This document shows positions 25,003-33,796 of a DNA stretch of 64,000 bases, piece by piece. Each line of letters starts with the position of its first letter. Positions within the stretch are counted from its first letter, which is position 1. Origin of the DNA: Robiginitalea myxolifaciens (GTDB taxonomy: Bacteria > Bacteroidota > Bacteroidia > Flavobacteriales > Flavobacteriaceae); the NCBI RefSeq assembly GCF_900115205.1, contig NZ_FOYQ01000001.1, forward strand, positions 396,450 to 460,449, in the 5' to 3' direction. The position numbers and the translations under genes are program-made. The notes below the pieces were generated by a model. That model was not told the origin of the DNA and made no database searches. It worked only from the letters and a program-made list of their open reading frames with translations.

Positions 25003-27633
25003 TTACTGCAGGTTCGCAAGGCTCTTCTCCAGTGTCTCGATCTTCGCTTCTGCGTCAGCTGCTTTCTTCCGTTCCAGGGCCACTACTTTTTCAGGCGCAT
25101 TATTGACAAAACGCTCGTTGGCGAGTTTTTTCTGGACCGAGGCTAAAAACCCGCGTGTATAATCCAATTCTGCATTAATCTTGGCGAGCTCTTCGTCGAG
25201 GTTCACAGCACCCGAAGCCGGAATAAAGTATTCATTGCTCTTTACGCGAAAGCTAAAGGCACCCTCCGGCGGCTGAGTCACGTACTCAATAGACTCGAGG
25301 TTCCCCAGCTTGGTCAGCAATACATCCCAGGCAGGGGATACTTGTTCTTCATTGAGAACTTCAAGGCGGATGGTCTCCTTCATCGGGATTTGCTTCTCCT
25401 TGCGAATATTGCGAATTCCGGTAATGACTTCCCGGGCAAAATCAAAGCCTTTCAGCAGGGACTTATCCGGCGCTGCCTGCTCAGGCCAGGGGGAAATGAT
25501 CAGGGCCGTACTGGCGTCCCGCTCACCCATGTGCTGCCAGATTTCCTCGCTGAGGAAAGGCATAAAAGGATGAAGCAATTTCAAATTCTTTTCAAAAAGC
25601 GCGATTACCTGATCCCTGGTTATGCGATCAATGGGTGATCCGTATGCGGGCTTTACCAGTTCCAGAAGCCAGGAACAGAAATCATCCCATATGAGCTTGT
25701 AGGTAGTCATAAGCGCATCTGAAATCCGGTACTTGGTAAAATGATCGTTAATGTCGGCCAGGGCTTCATTAAAACGAGCCTCATACCAGGACAAGGCCAG
25801 CCTTGCAGCCTCCGGCTGTGGGTTATCTGCCACTTCCCATCCTTTTACCAGGCGGAAAGCGTTCCATATTTTATTCGCAAAGTTTTTCCCTTGCTGGCAC
25901 AGGGCCTCATCAAAGAGCAGGTCGTTTCCAGCTGCTGCGCTGAGTAAGAGCCCCACGCGAACCCCATCGGCGCCAAATTCTTCGATCAGGGCCAGAGCGT
26001 CGGGGGAATTCCCCAGCGACTTGGACATTTTCCGCCGCTGTTTATCGCGAACCAGACCCGTTAAGAATACGGTCGAAAATGGTTTTTCGCCCCGCAATTC
26101 ATATCCGGCTACAATCATGCGTGCCACCCAGAAAAACAGGATGTCGGGACCGGTTACCAGATCCGTGGTCGGATAGTAATAGTTCACTTCCGGATTATCC
26201 GGTTCCAGGACACCTCCAAAAACACTGATAGGCCACAGCCAGGATGAGAACCAGGTATCCAGTACGTCTTCCTCCTGCCGCAAATCACCAGCCTTGAGAT
26301 CTGATTTTCCGGGAAGTTGCTGCGCCTTTTCCAGGGCGGCTTCAGCGGTCTCAGCGACAACGAAGTCTTCTTTGCCTGGTCCGTAATAGTAGGCCGGGAT
26401 GCGTTGCCCCCACCAGAGCTGGCGGCTGATATTCCAGTCGCGCACGTTTTCCATCCAGTGCCGGTAGGTATTTTCGAACCGGGATGGAACCAGTTGTACT
26501 TCGTCGGACTCCAGCACAGCCTTGATAGCTGGCTTGGCCAGGTCCTCCATTTTCAGGAACCACTGATCGGAAAGCCGGGGCTCGATTACCGCTCCGGTTC
26601 TTTCCGAAGTCCCCACATTGTTTGAATAGTCTTCCTGTTTGACCAATTGCCCCAGAGCCTTCAGATCTTTTACAACGGCCTTACGCGCCTCAAAGCGATC
26701 CATTCCCGCATACTTCAGACCAAATTCATTGAGGGTTGCATCCGGATTCAGGATATCGATAATCTCAAGATTGTGCTTTTGCCCCAGTACGTAGTCGTTC
26801 TCGTCATGGGCCGGGGTCACTTTCAGGCATCCTGTACCGAATTCCATAGTTACGTAAGGGTCGGGAATTACAGGTACCAGGCGATCTGCAAGGGGTACTC
26901 TTACTTGCTTGCCGTGGAATTCGAGGTAGCGTTCGTCTTCCGGGTGAACACAAACCGCCGTATCGCCCAGGATTGTCTCGGGGCGTGTCGTTGCGATTAC
27001 CAACCGGGCATCCGTGCCTTCGACCGGATAGGCCACATGGTAGAGTTGCCCTTGCCGTTCTTCATAACGCACCTCCTCGTCGGACAAGGTGGTTTTGGCC
27101 TCGGGGTCCCAGTTTACCATGCGGTACCCGCGGTAGATCAACCCTTTCTCAAACAGCTGTACAAATATCCGGATTACGGAAGCCTCCATATCCGGATCCA
27201 TGGTAAAGGCAGTGCGATCCCAGTCGCAGGAACAACCGAGTTTTTTTAATTGCTCCAGAATTACCCCTCCGTATTTGTGGGTCCATTCCCAGGCGTGTTC
27301 CAAGAAGGCTTCCCTCCCGATATCGGACTTGCTGATTCCCTCTTCCTTGAGCTTGGCAACCACCTTTGCCTCCGTAGCAATAGAGGCGTGATCAGTACCA
27401 GGCACCCAACAGGCATTTTTGCCCATCATCCGCGCTCGGCGCACCAAAACGTCCTGAAGTGTATTATTTAACATATGCCCCATATGTAGGACCCCCGTAA
27501 CATTTGGCGGGGGAATTACGACAGTATAAGGCTCGCGATCGTCCGGTTCAGAATGAAAGTACCCCTGTTTCATCCAATAGTCATACCATTGACTTTCAGT
27601 ATTTTGAGGCTCGTATTTCGCTGGCAGATCCAT
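25003..27633 (-). CDS. valS: Valine--tRNA ligase
   Basis: Charges tRNA-Val, with editing of threonine. 876 residues from the ATG at 27633; a longer frame adds 12 residues without family match. Motifs: HMGH (residues 50-53, the HIGH motif) after PPPNVTGVL, the editing domain with [17 protein letters not shown] (535-539), and a C-terminal coiled-coil arm (about 810-876). It is the only gene of its transcript. A promoter-hairpin-terminator arrangement lies upstream and may control it (see 27675-27770). Confidence 0.97.
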   Translation of the reverse strand: MDLPAKYEPQNTESQWYDYWMKQGYFHSEPDDREPYTVVIPPPNVTGVLHMGHMLNNTLQDVLVRRARMMGKNACWVPGTDHASIATEAKVVAKLKEEGISKSDIGREAFLEHAWEWTHKYGGVILEQLKKLGCSCDWDRTAFTMDPDMEASVIRIFVQLFEKGLIYRGYRMVNWDPEAKTTLSDEEVRYEERQGQLYHVAYPVEGTDARLVIATTRPETILGDTAVCVHPEDERYLEFHGKQVRVPLADRLVPVIPDPYVTMEFGTGCLKVTPAHDENDYVLGQKHNLEIIDILNPDATLNEFGLKYAGMDRFEARKAVVKDLKALGQLVKQEDYSNNVGTSERTGAVIEPRLSDQWFLKMEDLAKPAIKAVLESDEVQLVPSRFENTYRHWMENVRDWNISRQLWWGQRIPAYYYGPGKEDFVVAETAEAALEKAQQLPGKSDLKAGDLRQEEDVLDTWFSSWLWPISVFGGVLEPDNPEVNYYYPTTDLVTGPDILFFWVARMIVAGYELRGEKPFSTVFLTGLVRDKQRRKMSKSLGNSPDALALIEEFGADGVRVGLLLSAAAGNDLLFDEALCQQGKNFANKIWNAFRLVKGWEVADNPQPEAARLALSWYEARFNEALADINDHFTKYRISDALMTTYKLIWDDFCSWLLELVKPAYGSPIDRITRDQVIALFEKNLKLLHPFMPFLSEEIWQHMGERDASTALIISPWPEQAAPDKSLLKGFDFAREVITGIRNIRKEKQIPMKETIRLEVLNEEQVSPAWDVLLTKLGNLESIEYVTQPPEGAFSFRVKSNEYFIPASGAVNLDEELAKINAELDYTRGFLASVQKKLANERFVNNAPEKVVALERKKAADAEAKIETLEKSLANLQ

Positions 27634-27674
27634 TTTTTGGTACGGTTTTTGTCTAAATATGCCGGACAATTAAT

Positions 27675-27705
27675 AAAAAAGAGGGCCAAGGGAATTCCCA
27701 GGCCC
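27675..27705 (-). terminator. Intrinsic-terminator-like hairpin in the valS leader
   Basis: On the minus strand GGGCC-T-GGGAA / TTCCC-TT-GGCCC folds into a two-part stem followed within two bases by six T. It lies about 40 bases before the valS ATG and about 35 bases after the -7 box at 27741. No minus-strand gene lies upstream that it could end. Confidence 0.55.
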
Positions 27706-27717
27706 GAAAACGTTCGA

Positions 27718-27734
27718 ATTGCCCTGTTGGCAAT
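27718..27734 (-). promoter_or_regulatory. First leader hairpin upstream of valS
   Basis: ATTGCC and GGCAAT form a 6-bp stem with a five-base loop, lying between the putative transcription start and the terminator hairpin of the valS leader. Confidence 0.35.
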
Positions 27735-27740
27735 ACGAAA

Positions 27741-27770
27741 CAAAAATAAGTAACGTTAATAGATAACAAA
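27741..27770 (-). promoter_or_regulatory. valS promoter, -7 and -33 boxes
   Basis: Minus strand TTTG (27767-27770), an 18-base spacer, then TATTTTTG (27741-27748). Both boxes and spacing agree with the Bacteroidota TTTG / TAnnTTTG pattern. It lies back to back with the DUF1573 promoter. Confidence 0.6.
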
Positions 27771-27775
27771 AGAAT

Positions 27776-27807
27776 TTTGGATGTTCCTGAGTCAATGGCT
27801 ACATTTG
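27776..27807 (+). promoter_or_regulatory. DUF1573 gene promoter, -7 and -33 boxes
   Basis: TTTG (27776-27779), a 20-base spacer, then TACATTTG (27800-27807), 23 bases before the ATG. It is the cleanest full match to the Bacteroidota promoter in this window. Confidence 0.65.
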
Positions 27808-27830
27808 AGATTCACCCAAAACCTTCTACT

Positions 27831-28217
27831 ATGAAAAAAGTTGCGCTGCTACTCTTTGTAGGTCTTTTTTCCCTGGCGGTAAGCGCCCAGGAAAAGACTG
27901 CCAAAATAGCGTTTAAGACTGAGACTGTGGATTATGGCGAGATCGCGAAGGGAAGCGATGGTGTTCGCGTTTTTGAGTTTACCAACACAGGGGATGCCCC
28001 ACTGGTAATCTCCAAAGTGAGTTCCAGCTGCGGATGTACGATTCCGAAAAAGCCGGAAGCGCCAATCATGCCAGGAGAAACTGGTGAAATCCAGGTGAAG
28101 TACGACACCAAGCGTGTCGGACCAATCCGCAAAGCGATTACAGTAATATCCAATGCGGATACACCGACTAAAATCCTGAAAATTAAAGGTACTGTCATGG
28201 CCGACGGCACGCGATAA
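27831..28217 (+). CDS. DUF1573 family secreted protein
   Basis: 128 residues from the ATG at 27831. A signal peptide (MKKVALLLFVGLFSLAVSAQ) is followed by a single Ig-like beta-sandwich typical of DUF1573: YGEIAKGSDGVRVFEFTNTGDAPL, SSCGCTIPKKPE and the closing VKYDTKRVGPIRKAITVISNA. The Cys-Gly-Cys is conserved in the family. Function is unknown; members are very common small exported proteins in Bacteroidota. It has its own strong promoter and a strong shared terminator, so it is a single-gene transcript. Confidence 0.9.
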   Translation: MKKVALLLFVGLFSLAVSAQEKTAKIAFKTETVDYGEIAKGSDGVRVFEFTNTGDAPLVISKVSSSCGCTIPKKPEAPIMPGETGEIQVKYDTKRVGPIRKAITVISNADTPTKILKIKGTVMADGTR

Positions 28218-28253
28218 ATGCTGCCATTGGGAGGCTTTACCCAAACTAAATAG

Positions 28254-28282
28254 AAAAACCCCGGCTTGGAGCCGGGGTTTTT
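28254..28282. terminator. Bidirectional terminator, DUF1573 and PDZ protease genes
   Basis: AAAAACCCCGGC and GCCGGGGTTTTT form a perfect 12-bp stem with a TTGGA loop, A-rich on one side and T-rich on the other, lying between two convergent stops. Confidence 0.85.
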
Positions 28283-28302
28283 AGTTTATATCAAGTCCTT
28301 CG

Positions 28303-29646
28303 TTATTTAAAAAGTGTTTTGAGCACAAAGGAGAAAACCAGATCGCTGTCGAAACGCTCAATATGCAATTTTACCCGTTTTCCTTCCTTTTCATTGATCA
28401 TTTGTATCACTTCCTGAAGTTTGTAGCGGTGTACCGGTTTCCCATTTACCGCCAGGATAACGTCGCCTTCCCGGAGACCGACCTCATCGGCAGGGCTACC
28501 GGCTCGAATTGCCGAAACCACAATTTCGGGCACCAGGCTAAGTCTGGTGGTGTTCTGTAAAAGTATCTGTACGTTACCGAAATTCCCCTGATCTTCACGG
28601 ACCACACCTCGGGAATCGGTGATCTTTTCAGCGATATAGCGCATTCCCGCGTGTTCCAGTTCCAGACCTGCCAGATTAAAATGGAACGGATCCATAAACC
28701 GGGCATTCCGGGTCAGGGTCAATTCCCCCGCCGGATAGTTGATGAACATATTAAAGCGTTTCAGGACGGCACCTCCCAGGGAACCGTTTCTGTCCTGTAA
28801 ATCCTTTAGCGCATTAAAGGAGGCCATATCCGGAAAAGCGGCCTTCGCATCGGTTATCACGTGAGGTCCGAGGCGCAATTGGTCAATTTTTGTGCGTTTG
28901 CCATAGATTATACCGGATAAGCCGCGACCGAGGAATTCCTCGTAGTGCGTCTCCGGCACCTTCAGGCCTTCCTCCTGATCGGGAAATAGCCAAACAGCAT
29001 CGCCGCTACCGGTATCCACAAGCAGCTTTACCTCAACTTCCTCCCCACCGTCGACAACAACCCCTGCTTCAACAAAAGCCTTGCTGCCTTGCAGCATTAA
29101 GGGCAGGGTAATTGCGGAACGGGGCATCTTCCCGTCAAAATCATCGGGGTTATGAAAACGCAGGAAGGTTCGACCGTAATTCAATTCCACTATATGGTCC
29201 CGAAATAGATCATACCCGATAATACCGTGGACATTGATCCCCAGGGCCGGGGAAAAATTCATACTGCGGTCTAACACTACATAGACTTCTTGATACGGGT
29301 TCTTTAAGCCAGCGATTTCAAATACGTTTCCGGTAGATCTAAGGGCTTCGATAGGATCCCCTTCGCCCAATCCCTGCAAACTTATCTTACTAACGTTGTT
29401 CAGGGCTACGGAATCCTGATCGGTAAGGTTAAACAAAATGGGCTTTTTGACCCCGGAATCCAGGATAAACCGCAAGGGTGTGCCATTTACCTCCAGGGGG
29501 ATAACAATGAGGTTATTGACCAGTTCAAAGTGGATTTTAGGACTCTTTTCCTTTCCATGATTAAATGCAAAACCCTGGCTTACAGCAGGTAAACTGATGC
29601 AAAGCAGCAAGCTAAGGAGCAGATATCTCAGCAGCGATTTGGCCAT
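28303..29646 (-). CDS. PDZ protein with two retropepsin-like aspartic domains
   Basis: 447 residues. A signal peptide (1-24) is followed by a first aspartic-protease lobe with Asp-Ser-Gly at 63-65, a second lobe with Asp-Thr-Gly at 211-213 (LLVDTGSGDAVW), the repeated closing pattern GYDLFRDHIVELNYG and GGAVLKRFNMFINYP, then a C-terminal PDZ domain (about 355-440) with AIRAGSPADEVGLREGDVILAVNG. Each lobe supplies one catalytic Asp motif, so a single chain could form a two-lobe enzyme. It acts outside the cytoplasm. Substrate unknown; proteolytic activity is inferred from motifs. Confidence 0.85.
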   Translation of the reverse strand: MAKSLLRYLLLSLLLCISLPAVSQGFAFNHGKEKSPKIHFELVNNLIVIPLEVNGTPLRFILDSGVKKPILFNLTDQDSVALNNVSKISLQGLGEGDPIEALRSTGNVFEIAGLKNPYQEVYVVLDRSMNFSPALGINVHGIIGYDLFRDHIVELNYGRTFLRFHNPDDFDGKMPRSAITLPLMLQGSKAFVEAGVVVDGGEEVEVKLLVDTGSGDAVWLFPDQEEGLKVPETHYEEFLGRGLSGIIYGKRTKIDQLRLGPHVITDAKAAFPDMASFNALKDLQDRNGSLGGAVLKRFNMFINYPAGELTLTRNARFMDPFHFNLAGLELEHAGMRYIAEKITDSRGVVREDQGNFGNVQILLQNTTRLSLVPEIVVSAIRAGSPADEVGLREGDVILAVNGKPVHRYKLQEVIQMINEKEGKRVKLHIERFDSDLVFSFVLKTLFK

Positions 29647-29771
29647 AAAATCATTGGATTTCTCATCAAATTAGTCATTTTCCGCGAAATTCTGTTCAAT
29701 TTTAACACCCTGTAAAGAGTAGTTGTGCGATACGCGCTTATTTCTCATTTTTGCGGGGTAAACCTGCGCTC

Positions 29772-30971
29772 ATGCCTCTTCTCTCAGAAAAGGGCCGTAA
29801 AATGCCCGCCTCCCCGATACGAAAGCTCGTCCCGTATGCCGAAGCAGCAAAGGCTCGCGGGATAGAAGTCATCCACTTAAATATTGGCCAACCCGATATA
29901 AAAAGCCCGCCACAGGCCCTTCAGGCTGTTCGGGATGCAGACATTGAGGTACTGGAATACGGGCGGAGCGAAGGAAGTGACCGTTATCGTCAAAAGCTGG
30001 CCGAATACTACGGGCGGCACGAGATCCAGATCAGCAAGGAAGATATTCTGGTGACCACAGGAGGTTCAGAAGCCCTGGCCTTTGTGCTGGGTTGTATTGC
30101 TGATCCTGGGGACGAGATCATTATCCCCGAGCCGTTCTATGCCAATTACAACGGCTTCGCAACGGCAAATGGGGTTACGGTAAAACCGGTTGTCTCTACC
30201 CTGGCTGCAAACTTTGCCCTTCCCCCTATCGATGCCTTCGAATCCTGTATAACCCCTCAAACCCGCGCCATTCTCCTGTGTAATCCCGGTAACCCTACCG
30301 GATACCTCTACACCGCCGAAGAGGTTGCCAAACTGGCCGAACTCGTTCGCAAACACAATCTTTTCCTGGTGGCCGACGAGGTTTACCGCGAATTTGCCTA
30401 CGACGGCAAGCAACACCACTCCATCCTCTCCCAACCCAATCTGGACGAGCATGCTATTGTGGTAGACTCCGTTTCCAAGCGATACAGCATGTGTGGGGCG
30501 CGTATCGGATGCATCATTAGCCGCAACAAGGAGGTCATGCAGGCAGCCCTTAGATTTGCTCAGGCTCGCCTGGCTCCCCCAACGCTGGCCATGATTGCCA
30601 GTGAGGCCGCCCTGGATACCCCTCAGTCTTACTTTGATGACGTCATTCAGGAATACTCTGAGCGGCGGAACTTACTACTCGCTGAACTGGAATCTATCCC
30701 GGACGTGCGGGTAGCCCATCCCCAGGGAGCTTTCTATTGCATTGTGGAACTTCCACTTTCCAACGCGGAACACTTTGCGCAGTGGCTTCTCGAATCCTTT
30801 GAGCTGGATGGCAGCACCGTAATGGTAGCGCCGGCAGCAGGTTTCTATGCAAGTCCCGGACTTGGCTTGCGGCAAATCCGTATCGCCTATGTGCTGGAAC
30901 AGGATAAACTCCGCCAGGCGGTACGAATCCTGAAGGAAGCCCTGAAAATTTACCCGGACAATGCGCATTGA
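29772..30971 (+). CDS. Class I/II pyridoxal phosphate aminotransferase
   Basis: 399 residues from ATG 29772; a TTG reading seven codons longer has no support. Fold type I motifs: INIGQPDI-like start (HLNIGQPDIKSPP), TTGGSEAL, CNPGNPTGY, VADEVYREF, PLP-binding Lys in VDSVSKRYSMCGARIG, and the C-terminal RIAY with the carboxylate-binding Arg. It resembles aspartate/aromatic aminotransferases, but donor and acceptor are not predictable. Its end overlaps murB by 11 bases. Confidence 0.92.
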   Translation: MPLLSEKGRKMPASPIRKLVPYAEAAKARGIEVIHLNIGQPDIKSPPQALQAVRDADIEVLEYGRSEGSDRYRQKLAEYYGRHEIQISKEDILVTTGGSEALAFVLGCIADPGDEIIIPEPFYANYNGFATANGVTVKPVVSTLAANFALPPIDAFESCITPQTRAILLCNPGNPTGYLYTAEEVAKLAELVRKHNLFLVADEVYREFAYDGKQHHSILSQPNLDEHAIVVDSVSKRYSMCGARIGCIISRNKEVMQAALRFAQARLAPPTLAMIASEAALDTPQSYFDDVIQEYSERRNLLLAELESIPDVRVAHPQGAFYCIVELPLSNAEHFAQWLLESFELDGSTVMVAPAAGFYASPGLGLRQIRIAYVLEQDKLRQAVRILKEALKIYPDNAH

Positions 30972-31977
30972 ACACAACATCTCGCTACGTCCCTACAACA
31001 CCTTTGGGATTGAAGCGACTGCGAGTCATTTTGTCCCGGTCCGGGAATTGCAGACCCTGAAATGGGCACTGGGCAGAAAAGACCTTCCGCCTCCCTTTAT
31101 ATTAAGCGGTGGGAGCAATATCCTGCTCGGCGGTGACCTCAATGCGCTAGTCCTCTATATAGATAATAAAGGCAAGCAGGTGGTCTGGGAGAGTGAGGAC
31201 CGCGTTCGTCTGGAAGTTGCCGGGGGGGAGTCCTGGCACGGTTTGGTCCTGTGGTGCCTGGAGCAAGGCTATGGAGGACTGGAAAACCTCTCGCTTATCC
31301 CGGGCAAAGTGGGGACGGCGCCGATCCAGAATATTGGGGCCTACGGAGTGGAACTCAAAGATGTTTTCCACAGTTGCCAGGCGGTGGCCCTGGAAGATGG
31401 AAGCCTGCGGGAATTCGACAAATCGGCCTGTGCTTTTGGTTATCGCGATTCTATTTTTAAACAGGAAGCCAAGGGGAAATACGTGATCTGGTCCGTTACC
31501 CTGGAACTCACCAAGAGAAACCACCAGTTAAACACAGATTACGGGGCTATTACCCAGGAATTAAGCACTCAAAATGTTCATGACCCCGGTCCCCGTGAAA
31601 TTTCGGACGCCGTAATCGCCATTCGCCGGCGTAAACTTCCCGATCCGGCCGAAATAGGCAATAGCGGCAGCTTCTTTAAAAATCCGGTGGTAAATGGGGA
31701 CAAATATGCCGAACTACAGGGACGGTATCCGGAAATCCCCGGATACCCTCAAAACGATGGTACCACCAAAGTACCTGCCGGTTGGCTGATCGAAAAACTG
31801 GGGTTCAAAGGAATCCGAAGAGGGGATGCAGGCGTACATAAAAATCAGGCCCTTGTCCTGGTCAACTACGGGGAAGCTTCCGGGGAGGAAGTCTATGCCC
31901 TTGCCATGGAAATTCAGGCAGCCGTACGGAAGGAATTCGGCATTTTACTTACGCCGGAGGTAAATATCATAAAATAA
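30961..31977 (+). CDS. murB: UDP-N-acetylenolpyruvoylglucosamine reductase
   Basis: Reduces UDP-GlcNAc-enolpyruvate to UDP-MurNAc with NADPH and FAD in peptidoglycan synthesis. 338 residues. LRPYNTFGIEA at the start, FAD-binding LSGGSNILL, LSLIPGKVGTAPIQNIGAYGVEL, RDSIFK, the catalytic Ser237 in GSFFKNPVV, and the closing LTPEVNII with the conserved Glu. Length and an N-terminal Tyr loop fit type I MurB. It is coupled to the aminotransferase by an 11-base overlap. Confidence 0.96.
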   Translation: MRIEHNISLRPYNTFGIEATASHFVPVRELQTLKWALGRKDLPPPFILSGGSNILLGGDLNALVLYIDNKGKQVVWESEDRVRLEVAGGESWHGLVLWCLEQGYGGLENLSLIPGKVGTAPIQNIGAYGVELKDVFHSCQAVALEDGSLREFDKSACAFGYRDSIFKQEAKGKYVIWSVTLELTKRNHQLNTDYGAITQELSTQNVHDPGPREISDAVIAIRRRKLPDPAEIGNSGSFFKNPVVNGDKYAELQGRYPEIPGYPQNDGTTKVPAGWLIEKLGFKGIRRGDAGVHKNQALVLVNYGEASGEEVYALAMEIQAAVRKEFGILLTPEVNIIK

Positions 31978-32006
31978 CCCCTGAAACCTTAGGTAACAGG
32001 GGTTAT
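31974..32006. terminator. 10-bp hairpin at the end of murB
   Basis: ATAACCCCTG (31974-31983) and CAGGGGTTAT (31997-32006) pair perfectly over 10 bases around a 13-base loop; the left arm covers the murB stop. There is no U-tract, so it may terminate weakly or protect the message end. Confidence 0.5.
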
Positions 32007-32045
32007 ACCAAACCAAACTAACCAAAACACGATACATAGTAGTTC

Positions 32046-32102
32046 CTATGCATCGAACTAACTATTGGAAAACGCTAGATTAAAATTTATAACTTAGCGT
32101 TT
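32046..32102. repeat. Two inverted repeats upstream of an ECF sigma gene
   Basis: Within the 196-base gap before the sigma factor gene: TAGTTC/GAACTA with a 9-base loop, and AAACGCTA (32070-32077) / TAGCGTTT (32095-32102) with a 17-base loop. They could be operator sites or part of the leader. No TAnnTTTG box was found in this gap. Confidence 0.4.
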
Positions 32103-32173
32103 CTCTATATACGGATCGCGTTGCCCATTCGGATCATTTGTCTTCGGATTTTTTTTAAAGTCCTCCCCAAAGC

Positions 32174-32740
32174 ATGAGCACACTACTGGAAAAGCACATC
32201 GTAGAACTCCTCCAAGAGGGGGATCAAAAGGCTATTTCGCTCCTCTATCAGCACTATGGGGATACCTTATACGGGGTTGCGCTCAAAGTGGTCCAGAATG
32301 AGGAAATCGCGCAAGATGTAGTCCAGGAAAGCTTCATAAAAATCTGGAAGAAGGCACATACTTACGATCCGGCCAAAGCCAAATTGTTTACCTGGCTTTT
32401 TCGGATTACACGTAATGCCGCCATCGACAAAGTCCGCAGTATCGGCACAAAACGGGATAAGGAAATCCAAATTGACGTTTCTGACGTATATACAATAGGT
32501 GTGGAAGGGTTAAGTCCCGAGTTGATGGACATGCAGAAGCAACTCGACAAGATTGACCCCAAATATCGGGAAGTCCTTGATGCCCTGTTTTTTCAGGGAA
32601 TGACCCACCAGGAAGCCAGTGAAGAACTGGATATTCCCCTCGGCACCATTAAGTCCCGGCTAAAAATCGGGCTGCGGGAGTTGCGCAAGATTTACGACCC
32701 CGCTTTTGTTGGAATAATCACCCTAATACTGGGATTATGA
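32174..32740 (+). CDS. ECF-type RNA polymerase sigma factor (with anti-sigma)
   Basis: 188 residues. Region 2 (about 25-95) with DVVQESFIKIWKKAHTYDP and LFTWLFRITRNAAIDKVRS, region 4 (about 125-180) with EVLDALFFQGMTHQEASEELDIPLGTIKSRLKIGLREL. The next gene starts at ATGA overlapping its stop by four bases and codes a membrane anti-sigma factor, so this sigma is probably held at the membrane until a signal releases it. Homologs paired this way in other bacteria control envelope or oxidative stress genes. Confidence 0.92.
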   Translation: MSTLLEKHIVELLQEGDQKAISLLYQHYGDTLYGVALKVVQNEEIAQDVVQESFIKIWKKAHTYDPAKAKLFTWLFRITRNAAIDKVRSIGTKRDKEIQIDVSDVYTIGVEGLSPELMDMQKQLDKIDPKYREVLDALFFQGMTHQEASEELDIPLGTIKSRLKIGLRELRKIYDPAFVGIITLILGL

Positions 32741-33495
32741 AAGAGAAAATACAAGAATTCTTAGCTACCGACCTGCTGGAGCGTTATCTGATGGATAATG
32801 TCACCGAGTTGGAAAGCGCCCGGGTAGAACGCTATATCGCCATGTACCCGGATGTGCGCAAAGAATATTTGGAGTTACAGGAAAACCTGGAAACCTACGC
32901 CCGCCTTTACGCTGTGAAAAGCCCTGAAGGCTTGCGGGAGCGAATCATGCATCGCGTGGCTCGCGAACGGGCGGGACGCAGGAAGTTTATCAATTACTCC
33001 ATTGCCGCCAGTGTAGCCGCGTTATTCATGGCAGGTGCGTCGTTCTTCTTCTGGAATCAAAATCAAAACCTGCAGCAGGAAAACGCACTGGTCAATAACA
33101 AGATCCAGGTTCTGGAAGCCGACATGAAGGAACAATTAGAAGATGTTCGCAACCAGTTTATTGTCCTGAACAACCCGGGCACGCGCAAGTTTATGGTAAA
33201 TGGCAACCGCAAGGCTCGGGAATTAAAGGCCATCGCCTATGTAAACCCGGTCAAGAAGCTTTCCTACATCAATGTTCGCAACCTGCCTAACCTTCCCGAA
33301 GATCAGGATTATCAGATGTGGGCAGAGGTAAACGGAGAAATGGTTAACCTCGGAGTTCTGGGCCAAATCAGCGATAAGGATAAACTCATGGCACTCCCCT
33401 ATGGAGATAAAGGAATTAGCTATATAACCATTGAGCCCAAAGGGGGCAATACCACGCCCTCGGTTCAAAATATCGTAGCCGATTTTTCGTACTAG
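32737..33495 (+). CDS. RskA-like membrane anti-sigma factor
   Basis: 252 residues. A cytoplasmic N-terminal sigma-binding part (1-82, helical, no zinc-binding His-x3-Cys-x2-Cys), one membrane span (about 84-106), a short coiled coil (108-140), and an extracytoplasmic C-terminal domain of the RskA/anti-sigma-K type with QDYQMWAEVNGEMVNLGVL. It is translated from the sigma gene's stop (four-base overlap). A good terminator follows. The signal and any proteases that cut it are not in sight. Confidence 0.88.
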   Translation: MKEKIQEFLATDLLERYLMDNVTELESARVERYIAMYPDVRKEYLELQENLETYARLYAVKSPEGLRERIMHRVARERAGRRKFINYSIAASVAALFMAGASFFFWNQNQNLQQENALVNNKIQVLEADMKEQLEDVRNQFIVLNNPGTRKFMVNGNRKARELKAIAYVNPVKKLSYINVRNLPNLPEDQDYQMWAEVNGEMVNLGVLGQISDKDKLMALPYGDKGISYITIEPKGGNTTPSVQNIVADFSY

Positions 33496-33530
33496 AAGGG
33501 CAAAAAACCCGATTGACTGATGAATGCATT

Positions 33531-33556
33531 AAAGCCCCTTATGTAGGGGCTTTTTT
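33531..33556 (+). terminator. Intrinsic terminator after the sigma/anti-sigma operon
   Basis: AAAGCCCCT / AGGGGCTTT, 9-bp stem, TATGT loop, followed by more T. The T-run runs straight into the -7 box of the next gene. Confidence 0.85.
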
Positions 33557-33557
33557 G

Positions 33558-33565
33558 TATCTTTG
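33558..33565 (+). promoter_or_regulatory. -7 box for the small membrane Cys protein
   Basis: TATCTTTG, an exact TAnnTTTG, 15 bases before the ATG at 33581 and directly after the preceding terminator. Confidence 0.5.
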
Positions 33566-33580
33566 CACAAAGTTCAATCG

Positions 33581-33781
33581 ATGAAACTCATCCTTTTAAC
33601 CATAGGTCTCATGGCCCTGGCTGTCGCCGGGATCGCCATTAAAATTTGGGCTCGTAAAAACGGCGAATTCGCTGGAACCTGCGCCAGTCAAAATCCCTAT
33701 CTCAACAAAGATGGAGAGGCATGTGGACTTTGTGGCAAATTACCGGCCGAACAGGAGTGCCGCCAGGAACTCCAGGCCTGA
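33581..33781 (+). CDS. Small membrane-anchored protein with four cysteines
   Basis: 66 residues from ATG 33581: one N-terminal membrane span (3-23), a KIWARKNGEFAGTCAS segment, and Cys34, Cys48, Cys51 and Cys60, with the middle pair as CxxC. Flavobacterial genomes often carry such a protein annotated only as 'membrane or secreted protein'. Four Cys could bind a metal or form disulfides, but this is inference. It sits between two sigma factor units; the second sigma gene begins 15 bases after its stop, so they probably share a message. Confidence 0.75.
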   Translation: MKLILLTIGLMALAVAGIAIKIWARKNGEFAGTCASQNPYLNKDGEACGLCGKLPAEQECRQELQA

Positions 33782-33796
33782 ATCACCCCCTAATTC

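Noticed and set aside
27712..27719. GTTCGAAT, like a tRNA T-loop
   Set aside because: The flanking bases do not form a T stem, and no acceptor or anticodon arm is nearby.
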